A stretch of 64,000 bases of DNA from Rhizobiales bacterium 62-17. GTDB lineage: Bacteria > Pseudomonadota > Alphaproteobacteria > Rhizobiales > Beijerinckiaceae. The notes under the pieces were generated by a model. That model worked only from the letters and a program-made list of their open reading frames with translations. It did not search any database and had not been told where the DNA came from. This document shows, one piece after another, positions 40,888 through 49,819 of the stretch; position 1 is the stretch's first letter; every line of letters begins with the position of its first letter. Where the stretch lies: positions 1,148,964 to 1,212,963 of the forward strand of contig MKVW01000009.1 in NCBI GenBank assembly GCA_001898965.1. The letters are read 5' to 3'. The position numbers and the translations under genes are program-made.

Positions 40888-42800
40888 TGGCCAAGCAAGT
40901 GAAAAAGGCCCAACGCCGGCCAGCCAAGAAGACGGCAATCAAGAAGGCAGTAATCAAGAAGGCGGCAGCGAAGAAGCGCGTCGCGCGGAAAGTCGCGGGC
41001 GCCGCAAAACAGGCCGAGAAACAGGCCAAGAAACAAGCCAAGAGCCAGCCGAAACGGCGCTTCGCCAAGAGTGATCCGATTTTGACCGAGATCATTCGCA
41101 ATGGCGTGCTGGCGGTGACCGAAGAGATGAAATCCAATCTCATGCGCACCGCCTATAATATGATCATCTACGAGGCGCTGGATTTCACCGTCGGCCTCTA
41201 CACGCCCGAAGGCGATACGATCTCGATCGGCCTCGGCCTGCCGATGTTCATTCGCGGCATGGCTGAAACCGTGCGCGCCAAACTGCGCCATTTCGGCAAG
41301 GATGGGTTGCAGGAAGGCGATATCCTCGTCACCAACGATGCCTATCTCACCGGCAGCCATCTCAACCATTTCACCTTCAGCCTGCCGATCTTCTTCGAGG
41401 GTGAATTGTGTGGCTTTGCCTGCTGCATGGCCCATTGGCCCGATGTCGGCGGCACGCTGGGCGGTGTTACCACGGATATCTATTCCGAAGGCATTCAGAT
41501 TCCGATCGTCAAATATCAACGTGCCGGTGTGGTCAATCAGGATCTCGTCGATATCATTCGCATGAACGTGCGTCTGCCCGATCGCGCGATGGGTGATCTC
41601 CGAGCGCAGATCACCGCCGTGAAGACCGGCGAACGCCGTTTCAAGGAATTGCTGGCGCGCTATGGCCGCGCGGAAACCCTCGCCGCTATCAGCAACATCA
41701 TGGCCCAGTCGGAACGCTCCGCCCGTGCCCGCACGCGCGAGATTCCTGATGGCGTCTACGAAGCCACGTCCTACATGGACGATGACGGCGTCGATATCGG
41801 CAAGCGCGTGCCGATCAAGGTCAAGGTCACCGTCAAGGGCGATGCGATGACCATCGATCTCACGGAAGTCAGCGCGCAGGTGCGCGGCTTCTACAATTCC
41901 GGCGAGACGACGGGCGTCGCCTGCGCCCAGGTTGCCTATAAATGCCTGACCTCGCCGACTGACTATCCCATCAACGAAGGCAGTTTCCGCACGCTCAATG
42001 TCGCGCTGACCAAGGGCACGATCATCAGCGCGGTGAAACCGGCGCCGATGCGCTGGTGGATGACCTTCCCGATGACCATCGTCGACACGATCTTCAAGGC
42101 GCTGGCGCCGGCCGTGCCCGATCGGGTTATCGCCGGCCATCACGCCGACCTGCTCAGCACCAACCTGCACGGCATTCATCCGCGCACGGGCGGCTTCTTC
42201 ATGGGCGGCTTCGGTCCGCTTGGCGGCGGCTGGGGCGCCAAGATGACGGAAGACGGCATGAGCGCCACGGTCTGTCTCAACGATGGCGATACGCACAACA
42301 GTCCTGTTGAGTCCGTGGAAGCTAAATTCCCCTTCCTGATCGAGGAATTGTCGCTGCGCAGCGGCTCGGGTGGCGCCGGCAAGTTCCGCGGCGGCCTCGG
42401 CATTGCCCGCAAGGTCTCGGCCCGCGTGCCTCTCACCCTCAATGCTCAGGTGGAACGCATGCATTGCGCGCCCTGGGGGCTTGAAGGCGGCCACGACGGC
42501 TTCGGCAATGAAGTGACGGTCTATGACGCCGATGGCGAAAAACGCGATGTGGCGAATGCCAAGGTGTTTCTGCGCCGTTTACAGCCCGGCGAGGGCTTCT
42601 ATTCTCGCTCTGGCGGCGGCGGTGGCTTCGGCTCGCCGCTGGCGCGTGATCCCAATCGCGTCGCGTACGATGTTGCCGAGGAATATGTGAGTGCGGAGGA
42701 GGCACGCGAGGTCTACGGCGTCGTCCTCGATGCCGAGGGAAGGGTCGATCTGGCGGAGACGCAGAAGCTCCGCGCAACCATGGGGGAAAAGCAAGCATGA
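40887..42800 (+). CDS. hyuB: N-methylhydantoinase B / oxoprolinase subunit HyuB with Lys-rich head
   Basis: 637 residues from the ATG that overlaps the hyuA stop (TGATG), with GGGAGG before it; a GTG one codon earlier is also in frame. Residues 1-62 are a Lys/Ala/Gln/Arg-rich, low-complexity head with repeats such as AIKKAVIKKAAAKKR, resembling histone H1 tails. The conserved HyuB domain starts at SDPILTEIIRNGV and shows NDAYLTGSHLNH and GGFGPLGGGWGAKM. The head is absent from most HyuB proteins as I know them, so it is a lineage extension of unknown role. It overlaps the downstream binding-protein gene by four bases. Confidence 0.9.
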   Translation: MAKQVKKAQRRPAKKTAIKKAVIKKAAAKKRVARKVAGAAKQAEKQAKKQAKSQPKRRFAKSDPILTEIIRNGVLAVTEEMKSNLMRTAYNMIIYEALDFTVGLYTPEGDTISIGLGLPMFIRGMAETVRAKLRHFGKDGLQEGDILVTNDAYLTGSHLNHFTFSLPIFFEGELCGFACCMAHWPDVGGTLGGVTTDIYSEGIQIPIVKYQRAGVVNQDLVDIIRMNVRLPDRAMGDLRAQITAVKTGERRFKELLARYGRAETLAAISNIMAQSERSARARTREIPDGVYEATSYMDDDGVDIGKRVPIKVKVTVKGDAMTIDLTEVSAQVRGFYNSGETTGVACAQVAYKCLTSPTDYPINEGSFRTLNVALTKGTIISAVKPAPMRWWMTFPMTIVDTIFKALAPAVPDRVIAGHHADLLSTNLHGIHPRTGGFFMGGFGPLGGGWGAKMTEDGMSATVCLNDGDTHNSPVESVEAKFPFLIEELSLRSGSGGAGKFRGGLGIARKVSARVPLTLNAQVERMHCAPWGLEGGHDGFGNEVTVYDADGEKRDVANAKVFLRRLQPGEGFYSRSGGGGGFGSPLARDPNRVAYDVAEEYVSAEEAREVYGVVLDAEGRVDLAETQKLRATMGEKQA

Positions 42801-43810
42801 GAACACTGGCACTGGCCTTCACCGCCATCCTGGCGACCTCGGCCGCTTCGGCGCAGCAGAGCGTCGAGGATTTCTATCGCAGCAAGCCGATCTCCTTCAT
42901 CATCGGCACGGGCGAGGGGGGCGGTTACGACTTCTCGTCGCGCCTCGCCGCGCAATATCTCGGCAAGTTCCTGCCCGGCAATCCGACGGTCATTCCGCGC
43001 AACATGCCGGGCGCCGGCAGTATTGCGGCCGCCGAATATGTCTATTCGGTCGCGCCGAAGGACGGCACCACATTGGCGATGTTCCAGCCGACGTTCATCC
43101 TGGAAAAGCTGAACGATCCCAACCGCAAATATGTGTCGCAGGATTTCACCTATATCGGCCGCATGGATTCAGCGACCCTGGTCGGCCTCGTCTGGCATAC
43201 GTCGCCGGCACAGACGATCGAAGAGGCCAAGAAGACCGAGGTCATTCTCTCGGCCAATGCGGCGGCGGGCACGTCGGCGACCATTCCCTGGGCGCTCAAC
43301 CGGATGATCGGCACCAAGTTCAAGGTCATCCTGGGTTACAATTCCAGCGCCGCCATGGGCCTGGCGGTCGAGCGCGGCGAAGCCTTCGGCAATGGCAGCA
43401 CGAGCTGGGATTACCTGCTCACCAAGCCGGACTGGTTCGAAGGCAACAAGATGAAGATCTTGTATGTCATCGCGCTGGAGCGTTTTGCCAAACTGCCCGA
43501 CGTGCCGACCGTGTTGGAACTGACCAACGATCAGCGCAACAAGAATGCGCTCAAACTGATCGCCTCGACCTCCTCGGTCGGCCGCGCCATCGTCGCGCCG
43601 CCGCAGAACGAGCCGACGCGCACGGCGGCGCTGCGCCAGGCCTATGCGGCGATGATGAAGGATGCGACCTTCCAGGCCGATGCGGACAAGCGCAAGCTCG
43701 GCGTCGATCCGCTCGATGGCAAGACCTTGCAAGGCCTCGTCGCCGACGTTGCGACGCAGCCACAGGACATTGTCGATCTTTTGAAGGAAATGACGTTGCC
43801 GCCAAACTAG
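42797..43810 (+). CDS. Orphan Bug/TctC-type solute-binding protein of the hydantoinase operon
   Basis: 337 residues with a Sec signal ending SAASAQQ (about residue 20). Bug-like features are ISFIIGTGEGGGYD, NPTVIPRNMPGAGS and DGTTLAMFQP in the first 100 residues. No TctA or TctB is next to it, so it must use a permease elsewhere in the genome. The start overlaps HyuB by four bases, so enzyme and binding protein are co-translated. This suggests the substrate of the hydantoinase is imported, probably a cyclic amide or a carboxylate (inference). Confidence 0.88.
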   Translation: MRTLALAFTAILATSAASAQQSVEDFYRSKPISFIIGTGEGGGYDFSSRLAAQYLGKFLPGNPTVIPRNMPGAGSIAAAEYVYSVAPKDGTTLAMFQPTFILEKLNDPNRKYVSQDFTYIGRMDSATLVGLVWHTSPAQTIEEAKKTEVILSANAAAGTSATIPWALNRMIGTKFKVILGYNSSAAMGLAVERGEAFGNGSTSWDYLLTKPDWFEGNKMKILYVIALERFAKLPDVPTVLELTNDQRNKNALKLIASTSSVGRAIVAPPQNEPTRTAALRQAYAAMMKDATFQADADKRKLGVDPLDGKTLQGLVADVATQPQDIVDLLKEMTLPPN

Positions 43811-44613
43811 CCGTGTTTCAGGGCGCCGGCGGGGATCAGGTGATGATCGGCCAGAAAGCTTATCATCGCCGCATCGAACGCCGGCGGGTCCTCGATACAG
43901 CAGGCATGTCCGGTATTGGCCAGCACCACATGCCGGGCATTGGCGATGCGAGACGCGGTGAGCCGGCCGGCTTCGAGCGATTCATCGTGTTCGCCATTGA
44001 TGACCAGCGTCGGCGCTTTCACATCGCCGAGGCGCGAGGTCATGTCGAAATTGCCGCGCGTGCGAAAAATCTGCGCGATGCATTTTGACGACAGATGAGC
44101 CGAGTTCTCGACGAAAAGATCGAGCAGCCATTTGCCGTGCGGTGTGTCGGCAAAGCCGGGCGCCACATAGCCGCGCATCAAGGTCATCATATGGGCGCCG
44201 GGATCTTGCGGATCGAAACCGGCGACAATAGCTTCGGGATCTCTGGGGCCGCTGCTGGAGCCGCCGACGAGCACGATCGCTTTGGTGCGCTCGGGATGAT
44301 CGAGCGCGGTCAAGAGCGCGATACCGGAACCGACGCTGACGCCGGCGAAAATCGCTTCCCCGATACCCTGGTCGTGGCAGACGCCGAGCACGTCGTCCAT
44401 CATGTCGCGCAAATTGAACGGCGTTTCCGGTTTGTCGGAGAGCCCATAGCCACGCAGGTCAATGGCGATGACGCGGAAGAACGGCGAGAAGCGGGCGATC
44501 TGATAGAGCCACAGGCGCCGATCGAAGGGATTGGCATGAATGAGCACGAGAGGCGCGCCCTCGCCATGAACCTCGTAATGGATTTTCAGGCCGTTTCTGG
44601 TCGAATAGGGCAT
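43807..44613 (-). CDS. Alpha/beta hydrolase
   Basis: 268 residues. Fold markers: HANPFDRRLW, DLRGYGLSD, nucleophile Ser in FAGVSVGSGIAL (about 95), Asp in NGEHDES and His in NTGHACCIE near the end. Three Cys-containing patches are present but no metal motif. The stop codon overlaps that of the binding-protein gene by four bases (CTAG reads as TAG on both strands). The class includes enol-lactonases, esterases and dehalogenases; no substrate is evident. Confidence 0.85.
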   Translation of the reverse strand: MPYSTRNGLKIHYEVHGEGAPLVLIHANPFDRRLWLYQIARFSPFFRVIAIDLRGYGLSDKPETPFNLRDMMDDVLGVCHDQGIGEAIFAGVSVGSGIALLTALDHPERTKAIVLVGGSSSGPRDPEAIVAGFDPQDPGAHMMTLMRGYVAPGFADTPHGKWLLDLFVENSAHLSSKCIAQIFRTRGNFDMTSRLGDVKAPTLVINGEHDESLEAGRLTASRIANARHVVLANTGHACCIEDPPAFDAAMISFLADHHLIPAGALKHG

Positions 44614-44683
44614 GACATGCGCCCGCGGTTCCGTTGCGAAGCTGATTTGAAGCAGGTTAGCAGGTCACGGCGCGAGAAACAAA

Positions 44684-44710
44684 AAAGCCGGCGGGGGAAC
44701 CGCCGGCTTT
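44684..44710 (-). terminator. Intrinsic terminator of mmsA
   Basis: A perfect 11-bp stem AAAGCCGGCGG / CCGCCGGCTTT with a 5-base loop; on the minus strand six T follow. It lies 20 bases after the stop of the dehydrogenase gene. Confidence 0.9.
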
Positions 44711-44729
44711 TGCAATAAGCTGTTGGAAC

Positions 44730-46226
44730 TCAGTTCATCGTCGGGATGACGAAGCTGGCGCCGTCCTTGACGCCGCTCGGCCAGCGCGAGGTCACCGTCT
44801 TGGTCTTGGTGTAGAAGCGGATCGAATCCGGACCATGCTGGTTGAGGTCGCCGAAGCCCGAACGCTTCCAGCCGCCGAACGTATAGTAGGCGATCGGCAC
44901 CGGGATCGGCACGTTGACGCCGATCATGCCGACCTGCACGCGCGAAGCGAAATCGCGCGCCGCGTCGCCGTCGCGGGTGAAGATGGCGACGCCGTTGCCA
45001 TATTCGTGATCGTTGCACAGGCGCAGCGCATCCTCATAGGCATTGGCGCGGACCACCGACAGCACCGGCCCGAAAATCTCTTCCTTGTAGATGCGCATGT
45101 CCGGCGTCACCTCGTCGAACAGACAGCCGCCGAGATAGAAGCCGTTTTCATAGCCCTGCATCTTGAAGCCGCGGCCGTCGACCAGGAGCTTGGCGCCTTC
45201 CTTCACGCCGATATCGACATAGGATTTCACCTTGTCGAGATGGGCGCGGCTGACGAGCGGGCCGTAGTCGGCGGCGACGTCGGTGGAGGGGCCGACCTTC
45301 AAGGATTCGACGCGCGGGATGAGACGTTTCACCAATTCGTCGGCCGTGCCCTTGCCGACCGGCACGGCAACCGAAACCGCCATGCAGCGCTCGCCGGCCG
45401 AGCCATAGCCCGCGCCGATCAGTGCATCGACCGCCTGGTCCATGTCGGCATCGGGCATGATGACCATGTGGTTCTTGGCGCCGCCGAAGCATTGCACGCG
45501 CTTGCCCGAGGCTGCGGCGCGCGCATAGACATATTCGGCGATGGCGGTGGAGCCGACGAAGCCGACGGCCTTGATGTCGGGATCGTCGAGCAGGCAGTCG
45601 ACGGCTTCCTTGTCGCCGTTGATGACATTGAGAATGCCCGGCGGCAGACCGGCTTCGATCATCAGTTCGGCAAGGCGCAGCGGCACACCGATGTCGCGTT
45701 CCGACGGCTTGAGCACGAAGGCATTGCCGCAGGCGATGGCCGGTGCGAATTTCCACATCGGGATCATCGCCGGGAAGTTGAACGGCGTGATGCCGGCGAC
45801 CACGCCGAGCGGCTGGCGGATCGAATAGATGTCGATGTTGGGGCCGGCGCCTTCGGTGAATTCACCCTTCATCAGATGCGGCACGCCGATGGCGAATTCG
45901 GCCACTTCGAGGCCGCGCTGAATGTCGCCCTTGGCATCGGGAATGGTCTTGCCGTGTTCGCGCGCCAAGAGTTCGGCGAGAGAGTCCATGTCGCGATTGA
46001 GAAGATCGACGAATTTCATCATCACGCGGGCGCGGCGCTGCGGATTGGTCGCGGCCCATTTCGGTTGCGCGGCGAGGGCGTTTTCGATGGCGGCGCGGAC
46101 TTCCGCTTTCGAGGCCAGGGGCACTTTGGAAATGGTCTCGCCGGTCATCGGCTCAAAGGCTTCGGTGAACCGCCCGGACGTCCCCTTGACGTGTTGGCCA
46201 CCGATGAAATGTGTCAGTTCGCGCAT
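44730..46226 (-). CDS. mmsA: CoA-acylating methylmalonate-semialdehyde dehydrogenase
   Basis: 498 residues, the size of MmsA/IolA. NAD-binding and catalytic features: PFNFPAMIPMW early, FVGSTAIAEYV, CFGGAKNHMVIMPDAD, and catalytic Cys in GSAGERCMAVSVAV near residue 285. The sequence FGGAKNH is diagnostic of this aldehyde dehydrogenase branch, which turns malonate or methylmalonate semialdehyde plus CoA into acetyl- or propionyl-CoA and CO2 in valine, myo-inositol or beta-alanine breakdown. It has its own terminator, and nothing of the valine or inositol pathways lies nearby. Confidence 0.94.
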   Translation of the reverse strand: MRELTHFIGGQHVKGTSGRFTEAFEPMTGETISKVPLASKAEVRAAIENALAAQPKWAATNPQRRARVMMKFVDLLNRDMDSLAELLAREHGKTIPDAKGDIQRGLEVAEFAIGVPHLMKGEFTEGAGPNIDIYSIRQPLGVVAGITPFNFPAMIPMWKFAPAIACGNAFVLKPSERDIGVPLRLAELMIEAGLPPGILNVINGDKEAVDCLLDDPDIKAVGFVGSTAIAEYVYARAAASGKRVQCFGGAKNHMVIMPDADMDQAVDALIGAGYGSAGERCMAVSVAVPVGKGTADELVKRLIPRVESLKVGPSTDVAADYGPLVSRAHLDKVKSYVDIGVKEGAKLLVDGRGFKMQGYENGFYLGGCLFDEVTPDMRIYKEEIFGPVLSVVRANAYEDALRLCNDHEYGNGVAIFTRDGDAARDFASRVQVGMIGVNVPIPVPIAYYTFGGWKRSGFGDLNQHGPDSIRFYTKTKTVTSRWPSGVKDGASFVIPTMN

Positions 46227-46300
46227 GATGGTTTTCCTTCCGCTGGCCGTCTTCTAGCGCGGAGGAATTGTTAAGGGGAAGGGATAAATCAGTGCATCTC

Positions 46301-46316
46301 GCCTTATAAATAAGGC
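46301..46316. terminator. Short hairpin after the family-21 glycosyltransferase
   Basis: GCCTTAT-AA-ATAAGGC, perfect symmetry, starts three bases beyond the stop of the glycosyltransferase gene. AT-rich and without a T-run, so only a weak terminator. Confidence 0.35.
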
Positions 46317-46318
46317 AG

Positions 46319-47548
46319 TCAGGAGCGCCGGAAGCTCTTCAGGGAGACGCGCGCGAGCCGTGCGCTACCGGCCGAAAGCACGGTAGCGATGATCTGCGGG
46401 CGTTGCAGCACGCGGCGCTTTGGCGCAGCCGCCAGATCGACCTTGTTGCCGTTCCAGGTCACCGAGCGGCCGAAGAAGGCGCAGAAATAGAGCGCCGGCA
46501 ACAGGATATCGCGCAGCAGCATGGCCGGCAGCAGGGCCGCCGATCGCGGCCAGCCGGCAATGCGCGTGAGGAGCCATTCGGGAATGTACCAGACCGCCAG
46601 AAACACGACCGTGGCAGCCAGGAGATTGATCCCGGCGCCATGGGCCGCGACCAGAGCCGCCGCCAGCGGCGGCAGCACGCCGCTGAAGATTTCCGGCGCG
46701 AAGAGCACGGGGAAGCTGGCACGCCGCAGCCGCGCCCAGCGCAGATGGCGGCCCCACACCTGCGCCAGGGAGCGGCGGCCGAGCAATTGCGGATAGGGCG
46801 GTCCGGCGACGGCGATGCCCCGTGCCTTGCCGCGCATCATCTTGGTGGCGGCGGCATCTTCCGCCGGTTCGCTGGCGAGGGATTCGAGGCCGCCGCGTTC
46901 GAGATCGGCGCGTCGGAACATCAGTGATTTGCCCTGGGCGAAACCGGAGCCGAGCGTGTCGACCGCATATTGGATGCGCGCCTGATAGCTGTTGAGCATG
47001 GCGCATTCGAGCAGCGACCAGAACCCCTCCGGCCGATCGCCGAAAGCCGGCGCCGTCACCATGCCGGCATCCGCGCGCCAGGCGCCGGTCAGGCGGTGCA
47101 GATAATCGGGCGCGACGAGCAGATTGCTGTCGACGAAAACGATGATGTCGAAGCGGGCATTGCGGAAGCCCTTCGCCATGTTGTTGAGCTTCGGATTGGG
47201 GCCGAGGCGCTCCATGCCGAAGAGCAGGCGGGCGGGGACATGCGGATGCCGGTCGATGGCGGTTTGCGCCAGCGGCACGATGGGATCTTGCGCATCGGCG
47301 ACGCAGAAAATCAGCTCGTAGTCGGGCCAGTCGATCTGGAAGGACGCTTCGATCGTTTCCTGCGAATAGGGCTCAAGGCCGCAGAGCGGGCGGACGATGG
47401 TAATGCCCTTCAAATTGTTTTTGGACTTGCTTGTCGTGCCTACGGGCGCGCCTTTCCGGCACCGGACCATGGCGATCGCCGCGCTGGCGACCTGGATGGT
47501 GAGAAGCGAGGCGGCGAGTGCTGCGGCGGATTGCGCGAGAATCGACAT
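46319..47548 (-). CDS. Family-21 glycosyltransferase (ceramide glucosyltransferase-like)
   Basis: 409 residues. An N-terminal membrane helix (about 5-28), GT-A catalytic domain and two or three C-terminal membrane helices. The D1-D2-D3-(Q/R)xxRW set of glucosylceramide synthases is visible: FCVADAQD, FVDSNLL, EPAEDAAATK and RHLRWARL. Bacterial relatives glycosylate ceramide, diacylglycerol or hopanoids (HpnI). No hopanoid gene is next to it, so a glycolipid role in the envelope is the safe reading. It is divergent from the LpxH-like gene. Confidence 0.87.
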   Translation of the reverse strand: MSILAQSAAALAASLLTIQVASAAIAMVRCRKGAPVGTTSKSKNNLKGITIVRPLCGLEPYSQETIEASFQIDWPDYELIFCVADAQDPIVPLAQTAIDRHPHVPARLLFGMERLGPNPKLNNMAKGFRNARFDIIVFVDSNLLVAPDYLHRLTGAWRADAGMVTAPAFGDRPEGFWSLLECAMLNSYQARIQYAVDTLGSGFAQGKSLMFRRADLERGGLESLASEPAEDAAATKMMRGKARGIAVAGPPYPQLLGRRSLAQVWGRHLRWARLRRASFPVLFAPEIFSGVLPPLAAALVAAHGAGINLLAATVVFLAVWYIPEWLLTRIAGWPRSAALLPAMLLRDILLPALYFCAFFGRSVTWNGNKVDLAAAPKRRVLQRPQIIATVLSAGSARLARVSLKSFRRS

Positions 47549-47683
47549 TGCAACTGCTGGGTAACCCGTCCGATTGACGGAAGTATGACGCGGCCTGTCA
47601 CGAAAGTGAGATACAAATCACGCATGCCGCTTTCGTCAGCCATGCATGAATCGTCTGACTATCGAATGGGCGAGACCGAAGCG

Positions 47684-48481
47684 ATGTCCGAAACCAGACA
47701 TGTCCGAACCCTCTTCCTCTCGGATGTTCATCTGGGAACACGTGGCTGCCAGGCGGCGGTCCTCCTCGATTTCCTCAAGGTCTACGAGGCCGATACGATC
47801 TATCTGGTCGGCGACATCGTCGACGGCTGGCGCCTGCGCCAGAGCTGGTACTGGCCGCAGAGCCACAACGACGTGGTGCAGAAGTTGCTGCGCAAGGTCC
47901 GCAAGGGCACCCGCGTCATCTACATTCCGGGCAATCACGACGAGTTCTTCCGCGACTATGTTGGCTCCAATTTCGGCGGCATAGAAGTGGAGGAGGAAGC
48001 CATTCACCGCTGCGCCGATGGCCGCTCGATGTTCATCCTGCACGGCGACAAGTTCGACACGGTGGTACGCAACGTGCGCTGGCTCGCGCTGCTGGGCGAC
48101 TGGGCTTACGACTTCGCCATCTGGCTCAACGGCCATATCGCCCGCGTGCGGCGCCACTTCGGACTGCCTTACTGGTCCTTCTCGCAATGGAGCAAGGACA
48201 AGGTCAAACGCGCTGTCAGCTTCATCAGCGCCTTCGAACAGGCCGTGGTGACGGACGCGCGCCGGCATGGCGTCGACATGGTTCTGTGCGGCCACATCCA
48301 TAAGCCGACGATGCGCACCATCGACGGCGTGCTCTATATCAACACCGGCGATTGGGTGGAATCCTGCTCGGCCGTCGTCGAGAACGCGGATGGTCGCCTG
48401 GAGCTGATCCACTGGCATCAGGTGGCAGATGCCTTCGCGCCGGTTTCGGTGAAAGAGCTGAGCGGTGAATTGGTCGCCTAA
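47684..48481 (+). CDS. LpxH-like UDP-2,3-diacylglucosamine diphosphatase family metallophosphoesterase
   Basis: 265 residues from MSETRHV; ATGs at 47642 and 47666 are in frame, and none has a strong ribosome site. Metal-binding motifs are complete: LFLSDVHLG (about 10-18), VGDIVDGW, IPGNHDEF, FILHGDKFD and VLCGHIHKP. LpxH hydrolyses UDP-2,3-diacylglucosamine in lipid A synthesis, but alphaproteobacteria usually have LpxI, so members like this may act on other phosphate esters. Neighbouring glycosyltransferases support an envelope-lipid role. Confidence 0.88.
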   Translation: MSETRHVRTLFLSDVHLGTRGCQAAVLLDFLKVYEADTIYLVGDIVDGWRLRQSWYWPQSHNDVVQKLLRKVRKGTRVIYIPGNHDEFFRDYVGSNFGGIEVEEEAIHRCADGRSMFILHGDKFDTVVRNVRWLALLGDWAYDFAIWLNGHIARVRRHFGLPYWSFSQWSKDKVKRAVSFISAFEQAVVTDARRHGVDMVLCGHIHKPTMRTIDGVLYINTGDWVESCSAVVENADGRLELIHWHQVADAFAPVSVKELSGELVA

Positions 48482-48486
48482 CACCC

Positions 48487-48622
48487 GTCATTGCGAGAAG
48501 CGCAGCGACGAAGCCCATCCAGGGCGCGTGGTAAAATGTTAAGAAATGCCTGTGGTGCAGGCATTTACGTGCCTCAAATTGTACATCTCGGCCCTGGATT
48601 GCTTCGCTGCGCTCGCAATGAC
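48487..48622. repeat. Large terminal-inverted-repeat element (GTCATTGCGAG type)
   Basis: Left arm GTCATTGCGAG...ATCCAGGGC (48487-48525 region) and right arm GGCCCTGGATTGCTTCG...CTCGCAATGAC (48590-48622) are inverted, about 30 bases each with mismatches. The centre holds another perfect hairpin, AAATGCCTG-TGGTG-CAGGCATTT (48544-48566). In one frame the right arm encodes a CHCERSEAIQ-like peptide, which I recall from spurious ORFs across bacterial genomes. It fits a short nonautonomous palindromic element between two convergent genes. Confidence 0.8.
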
Positions 48623-48628
48623 AGCGCT

Positions 48629-49741
48629 TTAACCCCAAGGCAGGCTGGTCGCCGCCTTGGCGTTTTCCACGATCGAGAGAAAGCTGCGCGCGCTGCGCTC
48701 CAAACTGTGCGATGCGCCGACCTTGCGACACAATACCTTGTCGATGCGCAGTGCTGAAAGCGCAGCCTGGCGTAGATCCGTGCCGATCACGCCGCAGGCC
48801 TCGCCATCGAAAATGGCGCGTGCGCCATCTGAAGGATAGCAAGCGACCGGCAGCCCGGCCGCTAAGGCTTCCGCCATGACGAGACCGAACGTGTCGGTGC
48901 GGCTGGGAAAGACGAAGACATCGGCGGCGCGATAGACGGCGCCAAGATCGGCGCTCGACAGCGCACCGAGAAAACGCACCTGCGGATATTTCTGTTGCAG
49001 CATCGCGCGCGCGGGGCCGTCGCCGGCGACGATCTTGGTGCCGGGCAGATCGAGTTCGAGAAAGGCTTCGATATTCTTCTCCACCGCCAGCCGGCCGGCG
49101 AAGAGAAACCACGGCCGCGGCAGATCGAGCTGCGCCATCGGGCCTTCGGCGAAGACTTTGGTATCGACGCCGCGTTTCCAATGCACCATGCGGGCGAAGC
49201 CGTGGCCGCGCAATTCGCCAGCGAGTGCCTGCGTCGCCGCCATGGTCGCGGCCGCGCCATTGTGAAACCAGCGCAGCGCCGCATAGCTCCAACGCTCGGG
49301 GATCGGCCAGCGCGCCGCGATATATTCGGGATAGCGCGTGTGGAAACAGGTGGTGAAGGGAATGCGGCGGCGGTGGCAATAGAGCCGCGCCAACAGGCCG
49401 ATCGGCCCCTCGGTGGCGATATGGACGATATGGGGGGCGATGGCGGCGATGCGATGGGGCACGCTGCGCGGCGGCGGCAGAGCCAGCCGGATGGCCGGAT
49501 AGGAGGGCATCGGTATCGTGCGATAGCCCTGGGGTGTCAGCAGATGCAGGTCGACACCCAGGTCCGGCAGCGCCCGCGACAGCCATTCATAGGTGCGCGA
49601 AACGCCGTTGATCTGCGGCGTCCAGGCGTCGGTCACCAAAAGCAGGCGGAGCGGATCGGGTTGATCGGCGGCCCGCACCTGGGGCCGTGCCTGTCGCTTG
49701 CGCGCCGCCGGCCGGCCGGCATCGACGAAAGAAAGCGCCAT
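48629..49741 (-). CDS. Family-4 glycosyltransferase (SqdX/diacylglycerol glycosyltransferase-like)
   Basis: 370 residues. The N terminus LLLVTDAWTPQINGVSRTYE (about 33-52) is characteristic of SqdX/DGDG-type enzymes and MgtA-like glycosyltransferases. EGPIGLLARLYC and FTTCFHTRYPEYI follow; the GT-B C-terminal E-x7-E motif is in SRTDTFGLVMAEALAAG. Agrobacterium relatives transfer sugars to diacylglycerol under phosphate limitation. No phosphate box was found upstream. It ends beside the inverted-repeat element. Confidence 0.88.
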   Translation of the reverse strand: MALSFVDAGRPAARKRQARPQVRAADQPDPLRLLLVTDAWTPQINGVSRTYEWLSRALPDLGVDLHLLTPQGYRTIPMPSYPAIRLALPPPRSVPHRIAAIAPHIVHIATEGPIGLLARLYCHRRRIPFTTCFHTRYPEYIAARWPIPERWSYAALRWFHNGAAATMAATQALAGELRGHGFARMVHWKRGVDTKVFAEGPMAQLDLPRPWFLFAGRLAVEKNIEAFLELDLPGTKIVAGDGPARAMLQQKYPQVRFLGALSSADLGAVYRAADVFVFPSRTDTFGLVMAEALAAGLPVACYPSDGARAIFDGEACGVIGTDLRQAALSALRIDKVLCRKVGASHSLERSARSFLSIVENAKAATSLPWG

Positions 49742-49819
49742 CCGCAGTTCTCCGCCCGGACTTTCCGAGGATCACTGCGGTCCCAAGAACATATTCGCAC
49801 TGCGGTTATGTGACAGTGC

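Noticed and set aside
44835-46274. 479-codon frame opposite mmsA
   Set aside because: Pure antisense shadow; mmsA on the other strand has all family motifs.
48590-48625. Short peptide frame with CHCERSEA-like sequence
   Set aside because: It is the translation of the palindromic element, not a gene.
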